A stretch of 58,844 nucleotides of DNA from Clostridia bacterium (lineage in GTDB: Bacteria; Bacillota; Clostridia; Oscillospirales; CAG-272), in assembly GCA_017504605.1 (NCBI GenBank), contig JAFVQW010000001.1, forward strand, positions 1-58,844. The letters run 5' to 3'. A program made the position numbers and the translations under genes. The notes beneath the pieces are model-generated. The model had not been told where the DNA came from. It made no database searches and worked only from the letters and a program-made list of their open reading frames with translations. This document shows positions 15,782 to 24,257 of the stretch, piece after piece (positions within the stretch are counted from its first letter, which is position 1; each line of letters opens with the position of its first letter).

Positions 15782-16216
15782 ATGATTGAACAGGATACTA
15801 TCAAGCTATACAGAGAATGTGATGCGGGGGTAAAAATGGGCATCTCCTCGCTCTCGGACGTTACCAAGTACGTCGGGCAGGCAGAGCTGTTAAAGCTGCT
15901 CGCCCGCTGCCGCGACGAGCACCTCGAGCTCGAGAACCAAATCCGCGACAAACTTAACGAATACGGCGACGAGGGCAAAAATCCGAACCCGATTGCAAAG
16001 GGAATGTCCTGGATGAAGACCAACGTCAAGCTCGCAATGAACGAGAGCGACGCGACAATAGCAAGTCTCATAACAGACGGCTGTGATATGGGCGTAAAGT
16101 CGCTCTCGAAATATCTGAACCAATACGCCGCGGCCGAGGAGCACGCAAAGGATACGGCGAAGAAGCTCATAGCAATTGAGGACAAGCTATCGGTTGACCT
16201 CAGAGCATATCTATAA
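15782..16216 (+). CDS. Small all-helical protein, ferritin-like appearance
   Basis: A 144-residue soluble protein predicted to be four long helices. Distinct stretches are IKLYRECDAGVKMGISSLSD, ARCRDEHLELENQIRDKL and GVKSLSKYLNQYAAAEEHAK. Spaced Glu and His residues (for example EHLELE and EEH) recall ferritin-like or DUF2383-type bundles, but a full metal site is not obvious. The ATG at 15782 is preceded by AAAGGAGAT; an ATG 21 bp upstream contains the Shine-Dalgarno itself and is rejected. I do not recognise a specific function. Confidence 0.75.
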   Translation: MIEQDTIKLYRECDAGVKMGISSLSDVTKYVGQAELLKLLARCRDEHLELENQIRDKLNEYGDEGKNPNPIAKGMSWMKTNVKLAMNESDATIASLITDGCDMGVKSLSKYLNQYAAAEEHAKDTAKKLIAIEDKLSVDLRAYL

Positions 16217-16223
16217 AATAAAC

Positions 16224-16344
16224 GCGCCGAGGCGCATTTAACTTGGCCCTCGGCCAAATTTCACGCACGGAGTGCATTTCACAAATCCGCGAGGGATATC
16301 CCTCGCGGATTTATTTCACTGCGCGTTGCATCGTAGCAACGCGC
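16224..16344. repeat. Array of five hairpins joined by a 7-nt linker
   Basis: Five successive palindromes lie at 16224-16235, 16243-16257, 16265-16275, 16283-16312 (a perfect 30-bp palindrome) and 16321-16344. Their stems are unrelated in sequence. The spacers between them are ATTTAAC, ATTTCAC, ATTTCAC and ATTTCACT, so each gap is the same 7-nt linker. The array begins 8 bp after the stop of the helical protein. It is not CRISPR: linkers are too short and the inserts are self-complementary. No coding potential is seen. Confidence 0.85.
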
Positions 16345-16350
16345 CTATCG

Positions 16351-16565
16351 AAGCCCTCGGGCAAAGAGATTTTGAGCAGAAATCGCCGCTTGACGAGCGA
16401 GAGGTGTACAAGGGTACACCGAGCGAGAAAACGGCGATAGCAAACGAAAACAAAAAGAAAGCCGTCAGGCTTTCTACCTTAGCCAAGCCTATGGTCTTCT
16501 ACAAAGAAAAGGGAGAGGCTTAAAAGTGCCTCTCCCCTATTTTTCGTTTGCGGTTATGCCAAAAT
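16351..16565 (-). repeat. Structured intergenic repeat, copy A, with tandem terminators behind lysA
   Basis: A ~215-nt element matching copy B (49684-49897). It contains an outer stem 16440-16450/16541-16551 enclosing two hairpins, 16457-16463/16468-16474 and 16511-16519/16528-16536. Both of these are followed by T runs on the minus strand, so they act as tandem terminators for the dap operon. Beside it is a second stem, 16382-16388/16432-16438, containing the hairpin GGTGTAC-AAGG-GTACACC (16403-16420), with GAGCGAG on both sides of that hairpin. The element ends 9 bp from the lysA stop. Confidence 0.8.
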
Positions 16566-16574
16566 GTCGACGCC

Positions 16575-17894
16575 CTAAACGTCTTGTGCCAGAAGGTCGG
16601 CCAAGGTCTCCCGCCTTACGGCGAGATAGTGCTCGCCCCGAGAAAGCATTACAATCGGGGGGCGCGGCAGCTTATTGTAATTCGAGGACATCGAGTAGTG
16701 ATACGCGCCCGTGGTAAGGCAGGCGAGAAGCTCGCCGCGGCCGATGTCGCGGGGAAGCGGTACGTTCTCCTGAAGGATGTCTCCGCTCTCGCAGCATCTG
16801 CCGACGACCGAGACTGACTCGGTCTCGGAGGGGTTCTCGCGAGATACGGGAAGAATGGTATACGGAGAGCCGTAGAGGGCGTAGCGGGGGTTGTCCGCCA
16901 TACCGCCGTCAACCGACACGTAGGTCTTGTAGCCCGTGATACGCTTAACCGTACCGACGGTGTAGAGGGTAAGCCCCGCATCGGCAACGATGCTCCGTCC
17001 GGGCTCAAGGGCAACGGCGGGGAGCGCGATGCCGAGCTTCTCGGCGTGCCGCTTCATAAACTCGGCAACCTCGGCAATCCTCTCGGGTATATTAATCTCG
17101 GGCTCCCGCTCGACGTAGCGCACGCCGAAGCCGCCGCCAATATCAAGCTCGGGAGCGAGGAAGCCGTATTCGGTATACATATCCTTAACAAAGTTAAGCA
17201 TAACCTCGGCGGCACGGATATATACCTCGGAATCAAAGACCTGAGAGCCGACGTGGCAGTGGAAGCCCATAAGCGAAATCGCGGGGAGCGAGAGGGCGAG
17301 GGCGCAAATCTCCCTTGCCTGCCCCGTCTCGATTGCCGAGCCGAACTTCGAATCCACCTTACCCGTCGCGACAGCGGCGTAGGTGTGCGGGTCGATGCCC
17401 GGGGTAATGCGGAGAAGAACTCTCTGCCTCTTTCCCCTCTCGGCCGCAATTCTGTTTATCGCGTAAAGCTCCTCCTCGTTATCAACGACGAAGCAGCCGA
17501 CGCCCGAGGAAATAGCGTATTCTATATCCTCATCGGTTTTATTGTTCGAATGGAAGTATGCATTATCGAGCGGATAGCCCGCCGCGAGCGCGGTATAAAT
17601 CTCGCCCGAGGAAACGACGTCGATGCCCATTCCCTCCTCCCGCATTATCTCGTAAAGACGGCGGAAGCAGGCGGCCTTCGACGCGTAGAGCACGCGTGCG
17701 CGCTCTCCAAACGAGCTCTTAACCGCACCGAGATAGGTGCGACAGCGCTCTCTTATTCTGTCCTCGTCGTAAAGATAGAGGGGCGTGCCGTATTCACGGG
17801 CGAGAGCCGCAAGGGGCTGTCCCGCGAGGGTGAGCTCGCCGCTATCGGTGCGACCGAGGTTCTCGCATATCATCCTGTTTGCTGCTGTAACCAA
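16575..17894 (-). CDS. lysA: Diaminopimelate decarboxylase
   Basis: A 439-residue PLP enzyme that converts meso-diaminopimelate to lysine. The PLP Lys is Lys73 in VLYASKAACF; HSNNKTDEDI, GFHCHVGSQ, DIGGGFGVRY and CCESGDILQENV (catalytic Cys and cofactor/substrate residues) are all present. The start is taken as TTG at 17894 because GGAG lies 8 nt upstream; the first ATG is 21 bp inside. It is the last gene of the dapA-dapB-ddh-lysA operon, 18 bp after ddh, and its transcript ends in the tandem terminators of repeat A. Confidence 0.96.
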   Translation of the reverse strand: MVTAANRMICENLGRTDSGELTLAGQPLAALAREYGTPLYLYDEDRIRERCRTYLGAVKSSFGERARVLYASKAACFRRLYEIMREEGMGIDVVSSGEIYTALAAGYPLDNAYFHSNNKTDEDIEYAISSGVGCFVVDNEEELYAINRIAAERGKRQRVLLRITPGIDPHTYAAVATGKVDSKFGSAIETGQAREICALALSLPAISLMGFHCHVGSQVFDSEVYIRAAEVMLNFVKDMYTEYGFLAPELDIGGGFGVRYVEREPEINIPERIAEVAEFMKRHAEKLGIALPAVALEPGRSIVADAGLTLYTVGTVKRITGYKTYVSVDGGMADNPRYALYGSPYTILPVSRENPSETESVSVVGRCCESGDILQENVPLPRDIGRGELLACLTTGAYHYSMSSNYNKLPRPPIVMLSRGEHYLAVRRETLADLLAQDV

Positions 17895-17912
17895 GATGTT
17901 TACTCCTTATTA

Positions 17913-18887
17913 TCAAAGCATTGTGTGAAGAAGCTCCTCGCGCGAGAGTGGCGAGAGGTCGGCGGGAGCAATATCGAGCACGGTATAGGCGCCCGTCTGT
18001 CCGCGAGAGGACATTCTGTACGCCGCGCGCGCCGTGGCAACGAGCACGCTGCCCGTGAACTCGGGGTTCGAGTCGAGGCGAAGCGAGAACTCAACGGTAT
18101 GGGTATTACCTCCCTCTCCCGTCCTGCCGTTACGGATTACCGAGCCGCCGTGCGGCATACCGCCGTGCTCCGAAAGGAGCTCCTCGCGGCTGATAAAGGT
18201 AACGGTGGTATCGTAATCGGCAAAGTAGTTCGGCATAGTCTTTATCGCCGTCTCGATTTCTGCCCTGTCGGCGCCGTCCTCGACGACGACGAAGCACTCA
18301 CGCCTATGCTTCTCTCGCGTTGTGAGGCTCGGGCACTCGCCCGCACGGACGGCGGCAAGAGCCTCGGGCACGGGAACGGTATACTGCCGTGCATCGATAA
18401 CGCCCGGAATACGTCTGATTGCATCAGAGTGACCCTGACTTATTCCCCTGCCCCAAAAGGTATATCCCTCACCCTCGGGAAGGGCCGCTGAGGAATACAC
18501 GCGAAGAAGCGAGAAGAGGCCGGGGTCCCAGCCCGACGAAATAACGGCCACGTTGCCGCCTCGGCGCGCCGCGCCGTCACAGCGGGCGAGATGCTCCGAG
18601 ATTTTAGCGTGGGTATCAAAGCTGTCTACCACCGAGAAATGCTCGGCAAGAGCGGGTGTCTGCTCGGGAAGGTCGGTGGCACTGCCGCCGCATATCACGA
18701 GCACGTCTATTTTATCCTTAAATTTTAGAATATCGTCGGCCGAGAAGACGGGGGCGCCCGTCTCTGTCTTAACGCTCGAGGGGTCGCGGCGGGTAAACAT
18801 GCCGACAAGCTCGGCATCGGCCGCCGCTCGGGTGGCGTACTCGACACCCCGTCCGAGATTTCCGTATCCAAAAATTCCTATTTTCAT
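17913..18887 (-). CDS. ddh: meso-Diaminopimelate D-dehydrogenase
   Basis: A 324-residue NADPH-dependent enzyme that turns tetrahydrodipicolinate, ammonia and NADPH into meso-DAP in one step. Signatures are IGIFGYGNLGRGVEYA (cofactor), FTRRDP, VICGGSATDLPEQTP, DSFDTHAKI and SSGWDPGLFSLLRVY, followed by TFWGRGISQGHSDAIRRIPG (substrate pocket). Its presence means the acyl branches of the DAP pathway are not needed, and none of their genes are in this operon. GGAG precedes the ATG, 8 bp after dapB. Confidence 0.96.
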   Translation of the reverse strand: MKIGIFGYGNLGRGVEYATRAAADAELVGMFTRRDPSSVKTETGAPVFSADDILKFKDKIDVLVICGGSATDLPEQTPALAEHFSVVDSFDTHAKISEHLARCDGAARRGGNVAVISSGWDPGLFSLLRVYSSAALPEGEGYTFWGRGISQGHSDAIRRIPGVIDARQYTVPVPEALAAVRAGECPSLTTREKHRRECFVVVEDGADRAEIETAIKTMPNYFADYDTTVTFISREELLSEHGGMPHGGSVIRNGRTGEGGNTHTVEFSLRLDSNPEFTGSVLVATARAAYRMSSRGQTGAYTVLDIAPADLSPLSREELLHTML

Positions 18888-18895
18888 TTTTTCTC

Positions 18896-19675
18896 CTATA
18901 TAAGCGCGGCGGTGCTCTTTTCCTTTCCGCCGACGAGGCTCTCCATATCGTAAAGCCCCGCATCCTTATCAACTATAAACGCCGCGGCGGCAATCGCCCC
19001 CTCGGCAAAAAGCGCTCTGCTGTGCGCCTCGTGCTTAAGAGTTACGGTCTGGTTCTCGGTCGCGAGAATAACCTCGTGCTCACCGACGACGTTGCCCATT
19101 CTGACCGCGTGTATTCCTATCTCCTCGCGCGTGCGCTTACCGTGGCCCGAGCGGCCCGTGTTGGCATAGGCCTCGGGACGGACGGCGGTAATGGCATCGG
19201 CGAGCATTAGAGCCGTTCCGCTCGGTGCATCGAGCTTACGCGAATGATGCTTCTCGATTATCTCAATCTCCGCCTCGGGCAGAGCGAGAGCCGCCTTCTG
19301 CGCCAGCTCAACGAGCAGCGCAACGCCGAGCGACATATTCGCCGAGAAGAAGACGGGTATATCCTTAGCCGCCCCGCGAATCTCACGAAGCTCGTCCTCG
19401 GTGTGACCCGTGGTCGCTACGACTATGGGCAGTCCCCTCTCTCTCGCAAAGGAGAGGAGCGCGGGAGCCGCGCTGTGATGTGAAAAGTCTATTATGCAGT
19501 CGATATCCGCGCCAAGAGGCACGTCGGCGGGCGATGAGTATACGGGAACAGAGCCGCACTCGGTGCCGAAGGCATCTACGCCGACTGTGACCGAGGCGCC
19601 GCGATAGCCCGCCTCGGCAAGCCTCACTACCTCTCTGCCCATATGACCGCATATACCGTTAAGAAGAACCTTCAT
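18896..19675 (-). CDS. dapB: 4-Hydroxy-tetrahydrodipicolinate reductase
   Basis: A 259-residue enzyme of the DAP/lysine pathway that reduces the DapA product with NAD(P)H. It shows the cofactor loop NGICGHMGREVV, the VATTGHTEDEL segment, NMSLGVALL, and the signature IEKHHSRKLDAPSGTAL with the catalytic His pair and Lys. The middle gene of the operon, it lies 11 bp after dapA and 8 bp before ddh. Confidence 0.96.
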   Translation of the reverse strand: MKVLLNGICGHMGREVVRLAEAGYRGASVTVGVDAFGTECGSVPVYSSPADVPLGADIDCIIDFSHHSAAPALLSFARERGLPIVVATTGHTEDELREIRGAAKDIPVFFSANMSLGVALLVELAQKAALALPEAEIEIIEKHHSRKLDAPSGTALMLADAITAVRPEAYANTGRSGHGKRTREEIGIHAVRMGNVVGEHEVILATENQTVTLKHEAHSRALFAEGAIAAAAFIVDKDAGLYDMESLVGGKEKSTAALI

Positions 19676-19686
19676 TTTAATCCACC

Positions 19687-20571
19687 TTAAATAAGATTTT
19701 GCTCTTTCATAAGCGAAAGCAGCTTCTCTTCGCGCTTCGCCTCCATTTTCGTCAAGGGAAGACGGAGATAATTCTCGCAGTATCCCATAGCGCTCATAGC
19801 CGCCTTTACGGGAATGGGGTTAACCTCCGAGAAGAGCGCATCAACGAGGGGAAGATAACGGAGCTGAAGCTCTCTTGCCGCCGCTACGTCGCCCTCGAGA
19901 AATTTGTGACACATCTCCGAGGTCTCGCGGGGGCAGAGGTTCGAGAGAACCGAGATAACGCCGACGCCGCCGAGCGAGAGCACGGGGACAATCTGGTCGT
20001 CGTTACCCGAATAAATATCTATCTTGTCGCCGCAGAGTGCCGCGAGCGAGGCAATCTGCGAGATGTTTCCCGAGGCCTCCTTAATACCCACGATATTGGG
20101 GTGCTCGGAAAGACGCAGAACCGTCTCGGGCAGGAGATTACAGCCCGTGCGACCGGGAACGTTGTAAAGTATACAGGGCTTGGTCGAGGCATTCGCCGTA
20201 GCGATAAAGCTCTGATAAAGACCCTCTTGAGTTGCCTTATTGTAGTAAGGAGTAACAAGGAGCACCGCATCGGCGCCCGCCTCGCAGGCGTGCTTCGTCA
20301 GCTCTATTGCATAGGCGGTATCGTTCGAGCCGGTTCCCGCAATTACGGGCACTCTGCCCGCAACCTGACGAACGCAGAAGCTGATAGCCTCCTTATGCTC
20401 CTCGTCGGTGAGAGTGGAGCCCTCGCCCGTCGTGCCGACGGCGACTATCGCATCTATGCCCTCGGCAATCTGCCACTCGATGAGCCTCGCAAACTGCTCG
20501 TAATCAATTCCGTCCTCGGTAAGAGGGGTTATTATTGCGGTTGCCGCACCCTTAAATACAGTATTTTTCAT
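19687..20571 (-). CDS. dapA: 4-Hydroxy-tetrahydrodipicolinate synthase
   Basis: A 294-residue class I aldolase that condenses pyruvate with aspartate semialdehyde. Motifs are intact: GTTGE (46-50), TPYYNKATQEGLYQ, the Tyr of LYNVPGRTG and the Schiff-base Lys of VGIKEASGNI. CGGAGGAAGC precedes the ATG. It is the first gene of the operon and lies directly behind the lysine riboswitch, so expression should fall when lysine is high. Confidence 0.97.
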   Translation of the reverse strand: MKNTVFKGAATAIITPLTEDGIDYEQFARLIEWQIAEGIDAIVAVGTTGEGSTLTDEEHKEAISFCVRQVAGRVPVIAGTGSNDTAYAIELTKHACEAGADAVLLVTPYYNKATQEGLYQSFIATANASTKPCILYNVPGRTGCNLLPETVLRLSEHPNIVGIKEASGNISQIASLAALCGDKIDIYSGNDDQIVPVLSLGGVGVISVLSNLCPRETSEMCHKFLEGDVAAARELQLRYLPLVDALFSEVNPIPVKAAMSAMGYCENYLRLPLTKMEAKREEKLLSLMKEQNLI

Positions 20572-20590
20572 AATGCTTCCTCCGAAAATT

Positions 20591-20620
20591 AAAAATAAAA
20601 AAGATAGCCGAAAAGCTATC
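20591..20620 (-). terminator. Riboswitch expression-platform terminator
   Basis: GATAGC (20620-20615) pairs with GCTATC (20608-20603) and is followed by TTTTTTATTTTT on the minus strand, 20 bp before the dapA start. The stem shares GATAGC with the 3' P1 strand region, so antitermination by alternative pairing is likely. Confidence 0.85.
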
Positions 20621-20645
20621 CCACCGTGAAGAAAGTATCACAAGC

Positions 20646-20806
20646 ACGATAGCACTCCGCGAAACAAACGCGACAGCAGGGCGGATATTCTCCGAACTGC
20701 CAGCATACGCCTTCCCACAGCGCACGCTTCGGCACCAACGCCTTTCCCACACAGCCTCGGGGGCTTATACCGTGCGGTAATCTTCGTCTTGGTGCACCTC
20801 TATCCT
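20646..20806 (-). ncRNA. Lysine riboswitch (L box) upstream of dapA
   Basis: The minus strand has the L-box landmarks in order: GATAGAGGTGC (5' strand of P1 and the loop E-type motif), GGGAAAGG, GTGCCGAAGC, a TGCTGGCA segment and GGAGTGCTATC closing P1 (20800-20804 with 20648-20652). These match the B. subtilis lysC leader in sequence and spacing. It is followed by a U-tailed terminator and then dapA, so lysine binding should cause premature termination of the dap operon. Confidence 0.95.
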
Positions 20807-20816
20807 TTGTCATATA

Positions 20817-20846
20817 ATTGTAGCATATACGCACGCGTGTTGTCAA
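20817..20846 (-). promoter_or_regulatory. Promoter of the dap operon
   Basis: Minus-strand TTGACA (20846-20841), 18-nt spacer, TACAAT (20822-20817); transcription would start just upstream of the riboswitch P1. Confidence 0.8.
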
Positions 20847-20890
20847 TAGCTTTGCCAAAAAAATAAATGCCTTTTTCTTCCCCTTTTGCA

Positions 20891-20919
20891 TTGACTTTTA
20901 TTCGGGCGTAGTTTATAAT
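20891..20919 (+). promoter_or_regulatory. Promoter of the second DUF4838 gene
   Basis: TTGACT (20891-20896), 17-nt spacer, TATAAT (20914-20919), 55 bp before the start codon. No AraC-type repeats like those at 4747 are seen. Confidence 0.8.
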
Positions 20920-20973
20920 TTATGTAGATGTCGGCCCCCCGATAATCACTTTTTCTAAAGCGAGGAAGACGAA

Positions 20974-22917
20974 ATGTACGAAATCAAGAAAATCAGCTCG
21001 GCGCCCGTAATAGACTTCGCGGCTGAGGAGCTTCGCAAATATCTCAGAATGATGATGCCCGACTCGGGAAATATCAAAATTTCCTACGAACCCAGCGCTG
21101 TCGAGGGCTTTCGCCTCGGCCTTATGCAGGACTTCGGCCTTGACGTATCCGATGCCATGAGCATCGAGCTCGACGACCTCATCTATATTGATACGAACGA
21201 GTGCGGCGGTATTATCGCGGGCGACAACCCGCGCAGTATTCTTATTGCCGTTTACGAATTTTTAAGGCAGAACGGCGCTCGCTGGCTCTTCCCCGGCGTT
21301 GACGGCGAATATATACCCCTAAAGAAGGTCTCGGCCGTCAAGTACCGCCACCTGGCCTCGAGCCGTTACAGAGGCCCGTGCATTGAGGGCGCGCTCTTGC
21401 AGCAGGAGCTTCTCGATACGATAGATTTTATTCCGAAGGTCGGAATGAACGTCTTTATGATGCAGTTCTTCATTCCCGACGCCTTTTACATGCGCCGCTA
21501 CAATCATATGAACAACCCCTTATTAAAGAGCGAGAGGATAACCACGACGAACGTCATTCAGTGGAAGGCGCAGTGCGAGGCGGAAATGTCGCGCCGCGGC
21601 ATTCAGTTCCACGACGTCGGTCACGCCTGGACCGCCGACCCGCTCGGTATCCCCTCGGTCGACCTGCCCGAGAATCCCGAGGACGCGATTACCCCCGAGG
21701 CCCGTCAGTATATCGCTATGATGAACGGCGAGAGGAAGCTGTACAGAAGGTCCCCGCTTTGCACGAACTTCTGTATGTCGAACGCCGTTGCGAGAAAGAA
21801 AATCGCCGACTACCTCGCCGACTATGCGAAAAAGCACTCCAACGTCGATTATCTTCACGTATGGCTTGCCGACTTCTCGAATAACCACTGCGAGTGCGAG
21901 GCGTGTCAAAAAAAGACCCCGTCCGACTGGTATATGATTCTTATGAACGATATCGACGAGGCGCTCAGCGCGGCAAATCTCGACACGCGTATCGTCTTTA
22001 TTGCCTACGTTGACACCATGTGGGCTCCTCTTACCGATATGATTAAGAACACCGACCGCTTCTCTCTTATGGTTGCTCCCATATCGAGAAGCTGGTGTCG
22101 CAGTCTTACGAAGGACGCAAAAATTACGCTCCAGCCCTATGAGAGAAACAAGCTTATCCGTCTTGACAGCTTCGATAAATACATGGCCCACCTCGACGAG
22201 TGGCAGAAGGTATGGCACGGCGCGAACTTCTCCTTCGAGTACTATATGTGGACAGTACACCAGCTCGACGTATCCGGCCTCGAGGTAGCACGCCGTATCT
22301 ACGAGGACCTCGACGACTACGCGCTTCATAAGGTAAACGGTGTCATCGGCTGCGGAACGCAGAGATGCTATTTCCCGAACGGCTTTGCGCACTATCTTTT
22401 CGCAAGACGAATGTTTGATATGTCGCTTACGTACGACGAAATTCTCGAGGATTATTTCAGCCACGCCTACGGCGAGGATTGGCGGCTCTTCCGCGATTAT
22501 CTTAAGCGTGCAGAGGAGTGCATCAGCTTCACCTACCTGAGCCGTGAGGAGTCCGAGGACCTCGGCCGCTCCTACTACTACAGCCCCACCCGTGCAGAGA
22601 AAATCAAGGGTATTTATCCCCTGTGCGACGAGGCCGAGAGGCTTATTGAGGCTCATTACACCTCGGACAGGCGCGTTACGACGGTGTCGGTAAGGCTGCT
22701 TGAGATACACGTTAAATTTCTTCGCCTTCTGGCCGATGCCCTCATCCCGAAGGCTCTCGGTAATGAGGATGAGGCCGTTGCCAAGGGTAAAATTCTCTTC
22801 GACGAAATGGCTAAAATCGAGCATCTTTACGCTAAGTATTTTGATTTCTGGCTCCTTGTTCTTAACTTCAAGGGCATTTTCGAGCAGAGATTTGATATAA
22901 GAGACGCAGAATTCTAA
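20974..22917 (+). CDS. DUF4838 family protein, second paralog
   Basis: A 647-residue protein collinear with the one at 7786-9690. Shared blocks include RWLFPGVDGEYIP, RGPCIEGALLQQELLDTID, PKVGMNVFMMQF, VWLADFSNNHCECEACQKKT and YEYYMWTVHQLDVSGLEVAR. The CxCxxC cluster is kept, and no signal peptide is present. Unlike its paralog it is a single gene with its own promoter and terminator, so it may act on a related substrate under different control. Activity is unknown; a role on cytoplasmic glycosides is inferred from the GH20/GH67-like N-terminal domain. Confidence 0.85.
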   Translation: MYEIKKISSAPVIDFAAEELRKYLRMMMPDSGNIKISYEPSAVEGFRLGLMQDFGLDVSDAMSIELDDLIYIDTNECGGIIAGDNPRSILIAVYEFLRQNGARWLFPGVDGEYIPLKKVSAVKYRHLASSRYRGPCIEGALLQQELLDTIDFIPKVGMNVFMMQFFIPDAFYMRRYNHMNNPLLKSERITTTNVIQWKAQCEAEMSRRGIQFHDVGHAWTADPLGIPSVDLPENPEDAITPEARQYIAMMNGERKLYRRSPLCTNFCMSNAVARKKIADYLADYAKKHSNVDYLHVWLADFSNNHCECEACQKKTPSDWYMILMNDIDEALSAANLDTRIVFIAYVDTMWAPLTDMIKNTDRFSLMVAPISRSWCRSLTKDAKITLQPYERNKLIRLDSFDKYMAHLDEWQKVWHGANFSFEYYMWTVHQLDVSGLEVARRIYEDLDDYALHKVNGVIGCGTQRCYFPNGFAHYLFARRMFDMSLTYDEILEDYFSHAYGEDWRLFRDYLKRAEECISFTYLSREESEDLGRSYYYSPTRAEKIKGIYPLCDEAERLIEAHYTSDRRVTTVSVRLLEIHVKFLRLLADALIPKALGNEDEAVAKGKILFDEMAKIEHLYAKYFDFWLLVLNFKGIFEQRFDIRDAEF

Positions 22918-22928
22918 TAAAAAACACA

Positions 22929-22969
22929 GTTTGGCGTGCCTGCGATACAGCAGACACGCCAAACCTTTT
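22929..22969 (+). terminator. Terminator of the second DUF4838 gene
   Basis: GTTTGGCGTG (22929-22938) pairs with CACGCCAAAC (22955-22964) around an inner CTGC/GCAG step, followed by CTTTT. Confidence 0.85.
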
Positions 22970-23021
22970 AGGTTAATACCCCAAAAGAAGCAATATCAAC
23001 CGATATTCAACATCGATTTTG

Positions 23022-23050
23022 TTGACTTTTCCGTGCTTATGGGGTATAAT
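23022..23050 (+). promoter_or_regulatory. Promoter of the XRE-RDD gene
   Basis: TTGACT (23022-23027), 17-nt spacer, TATAAT (23045-23050). A small dyad AATATC-AACC-GATATT (22992-23007) upstream might be an autoregulatory site. Confidence 0.75.
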
Positions 23051-23081
23051 TTTCACATAACAATATGATAGGAGATGGCCT

Positions 23082-24221
23082 GTGAGGGATTATGACTTCG
23101 GCAATTTTGTTTGTCGGCTTAGAGAGGAAAAGGGACTTACACAAGCAAATATAGCACAAGAGCTTGGAGTAACTCCCGCCGCCGTTTCGAAATGGGAAAA
23201 CGGAAGCTCAAAGCCTCGTGTGGATATTCTTTTTCGGCTCGCTGAAATTCTGGACGTAAGACCTGAAGAGCTTATGGCGGGCCATCATATTACAGAAGAA
23301 GCTCTTGATACCGAGGCTGCAAAGCAGATAAATGAGCGGTATGAATATTTAAGAAAAATAGAAATGCACAATACCGCAGGGGTAAAGGTCAGGCGTATTT
23401 TTGCATGGATCATTGATTGGAATATCATAGGAATTATTGCTTTGCTTTCAGTGGCTCTGTTTTTCGCTTTATTTAAAGAGAGCGTGGAAAAGGAGAACGC
23501 CTTTGCTACGGCATTGTTGATCCTTTTGATACTGTCCTATCCCATTGCGTTCGTTTTAAGAGATTTTGTTATGGGTGGTCGCTCGCTCGGAAAGAGAATG
23601 CTCGGGCTCGTCGTGCTCGATCTTCAAACGGGCGAAAAAGCAAAAAAATCTCAGTGTGTGCTTAGAAACATATTCCTTATGATTTCTCATGTGGATATTA
23701 TAATACTCCTTGCAAGCGGGCGCTCGCTTGGAGACCATATGGTACATACCGTTGTCATTTGTCAAAAGGATATTAATTCGGATACGGGAACTGTTACACC
23801 CGACAATATGCAAGAGCGCCCGGAAAAAATCAATTCATATACGAGCAATATTCCGTCAACGAAGGATAGACGAAAGAAGAATCTCGCAATAGTCTTCTCA
23901 ATTGTTGGCGGCGCCGTCTTGTTTTTCGGATTAATCGTATGTGTTATATTCATAGGTCTTAACGTGGCAAAATCCTCGGACGAATACAAGCTCGCGTACG
24001 AATACGTTATTGAGAGTCGGGAATTTGAGAGCTTAGGCTCCGACGAGAGCCGTCTTGCATTTTTGAGTTACAGTAAGAGCACCTCTCGCGGAAAGGGCGG
24101 AGAGTATAAAAGCACCGTGGTTATCGGATTTAATTACGGCCTTTTTAAGAGATTGGAGGTTATCTGCCACGATGACGGTCACGGCTGGTACGTTTGCACC
24201 GACTGTACCAAATTTGATTGA
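23082..24221 (+). CDS. Membrane-anchored XRE regulator with RDD domain
   Basis: A 379-residue protein. Residues 8-62 are a Cro/C1-type HTH (LREEKGLTQANIAQELGVTP, then AAVSKWENGSSKPRVDIL). Residues about 100-235 form an RDD domain with membrane helices: it opens VKVRRIFAWIIDWNIIGIIA and includes GGRSLGKRMLGLVV and the repeated GRSLGDHM. A further helix lies near 265-290, followed by an exposed C-terminal domain rich in Ser and Tyr. Translation starts at GTG (23082) behind AGGAG. The layout suggests a cytoplasmic regulator tied to a membrane sensor or transporter-like domain. The target is unknown; a neighbouring dyad may be its own operator. Confidence 0.85.
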   Translation: MRDYDFGNFVCRLREEKGLTQANIAQELGVTPAAVSKWENGSSKPRVDILFRLAEILDVRPEELMAGHHITEEALDTEAAKQINERYEYLRKIEMHNTAGVKVRRIFAWIIDWNIIGIIALLSVALFFALFKESVEKENAFATALLILLILSYPIAFVLRDFVMGGRSLGKRMLGLVVLDLQTGEKAKKSQCVLRNIFLMISHVDIIILLASGRSLGDHMVHTVVICQKDINSDTGTVTPDNMQERPEKINSYTSNIPSTKDRRKKNLAIVFSIVGGAVLFFGLIVCVIFIGLNVAKSSDEYKLAYEYVIESREFESLGSDESRLAFLSYSKSTSRGKGGEYKSTVVIGFNYGLFKRLEVICHDDGHGWYVCTDCTKFD

Positions 24222-24257
24222 ATACAAAAGCTCACCTTGTGAGATGGGGCGTGTAAA

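Noticed and set aside
16224-16344. CRISPR array
   Set aside because: The constant part is only 7 nt and the variable parts are self-complementary hairpins of different lengths; no cas genes are present.
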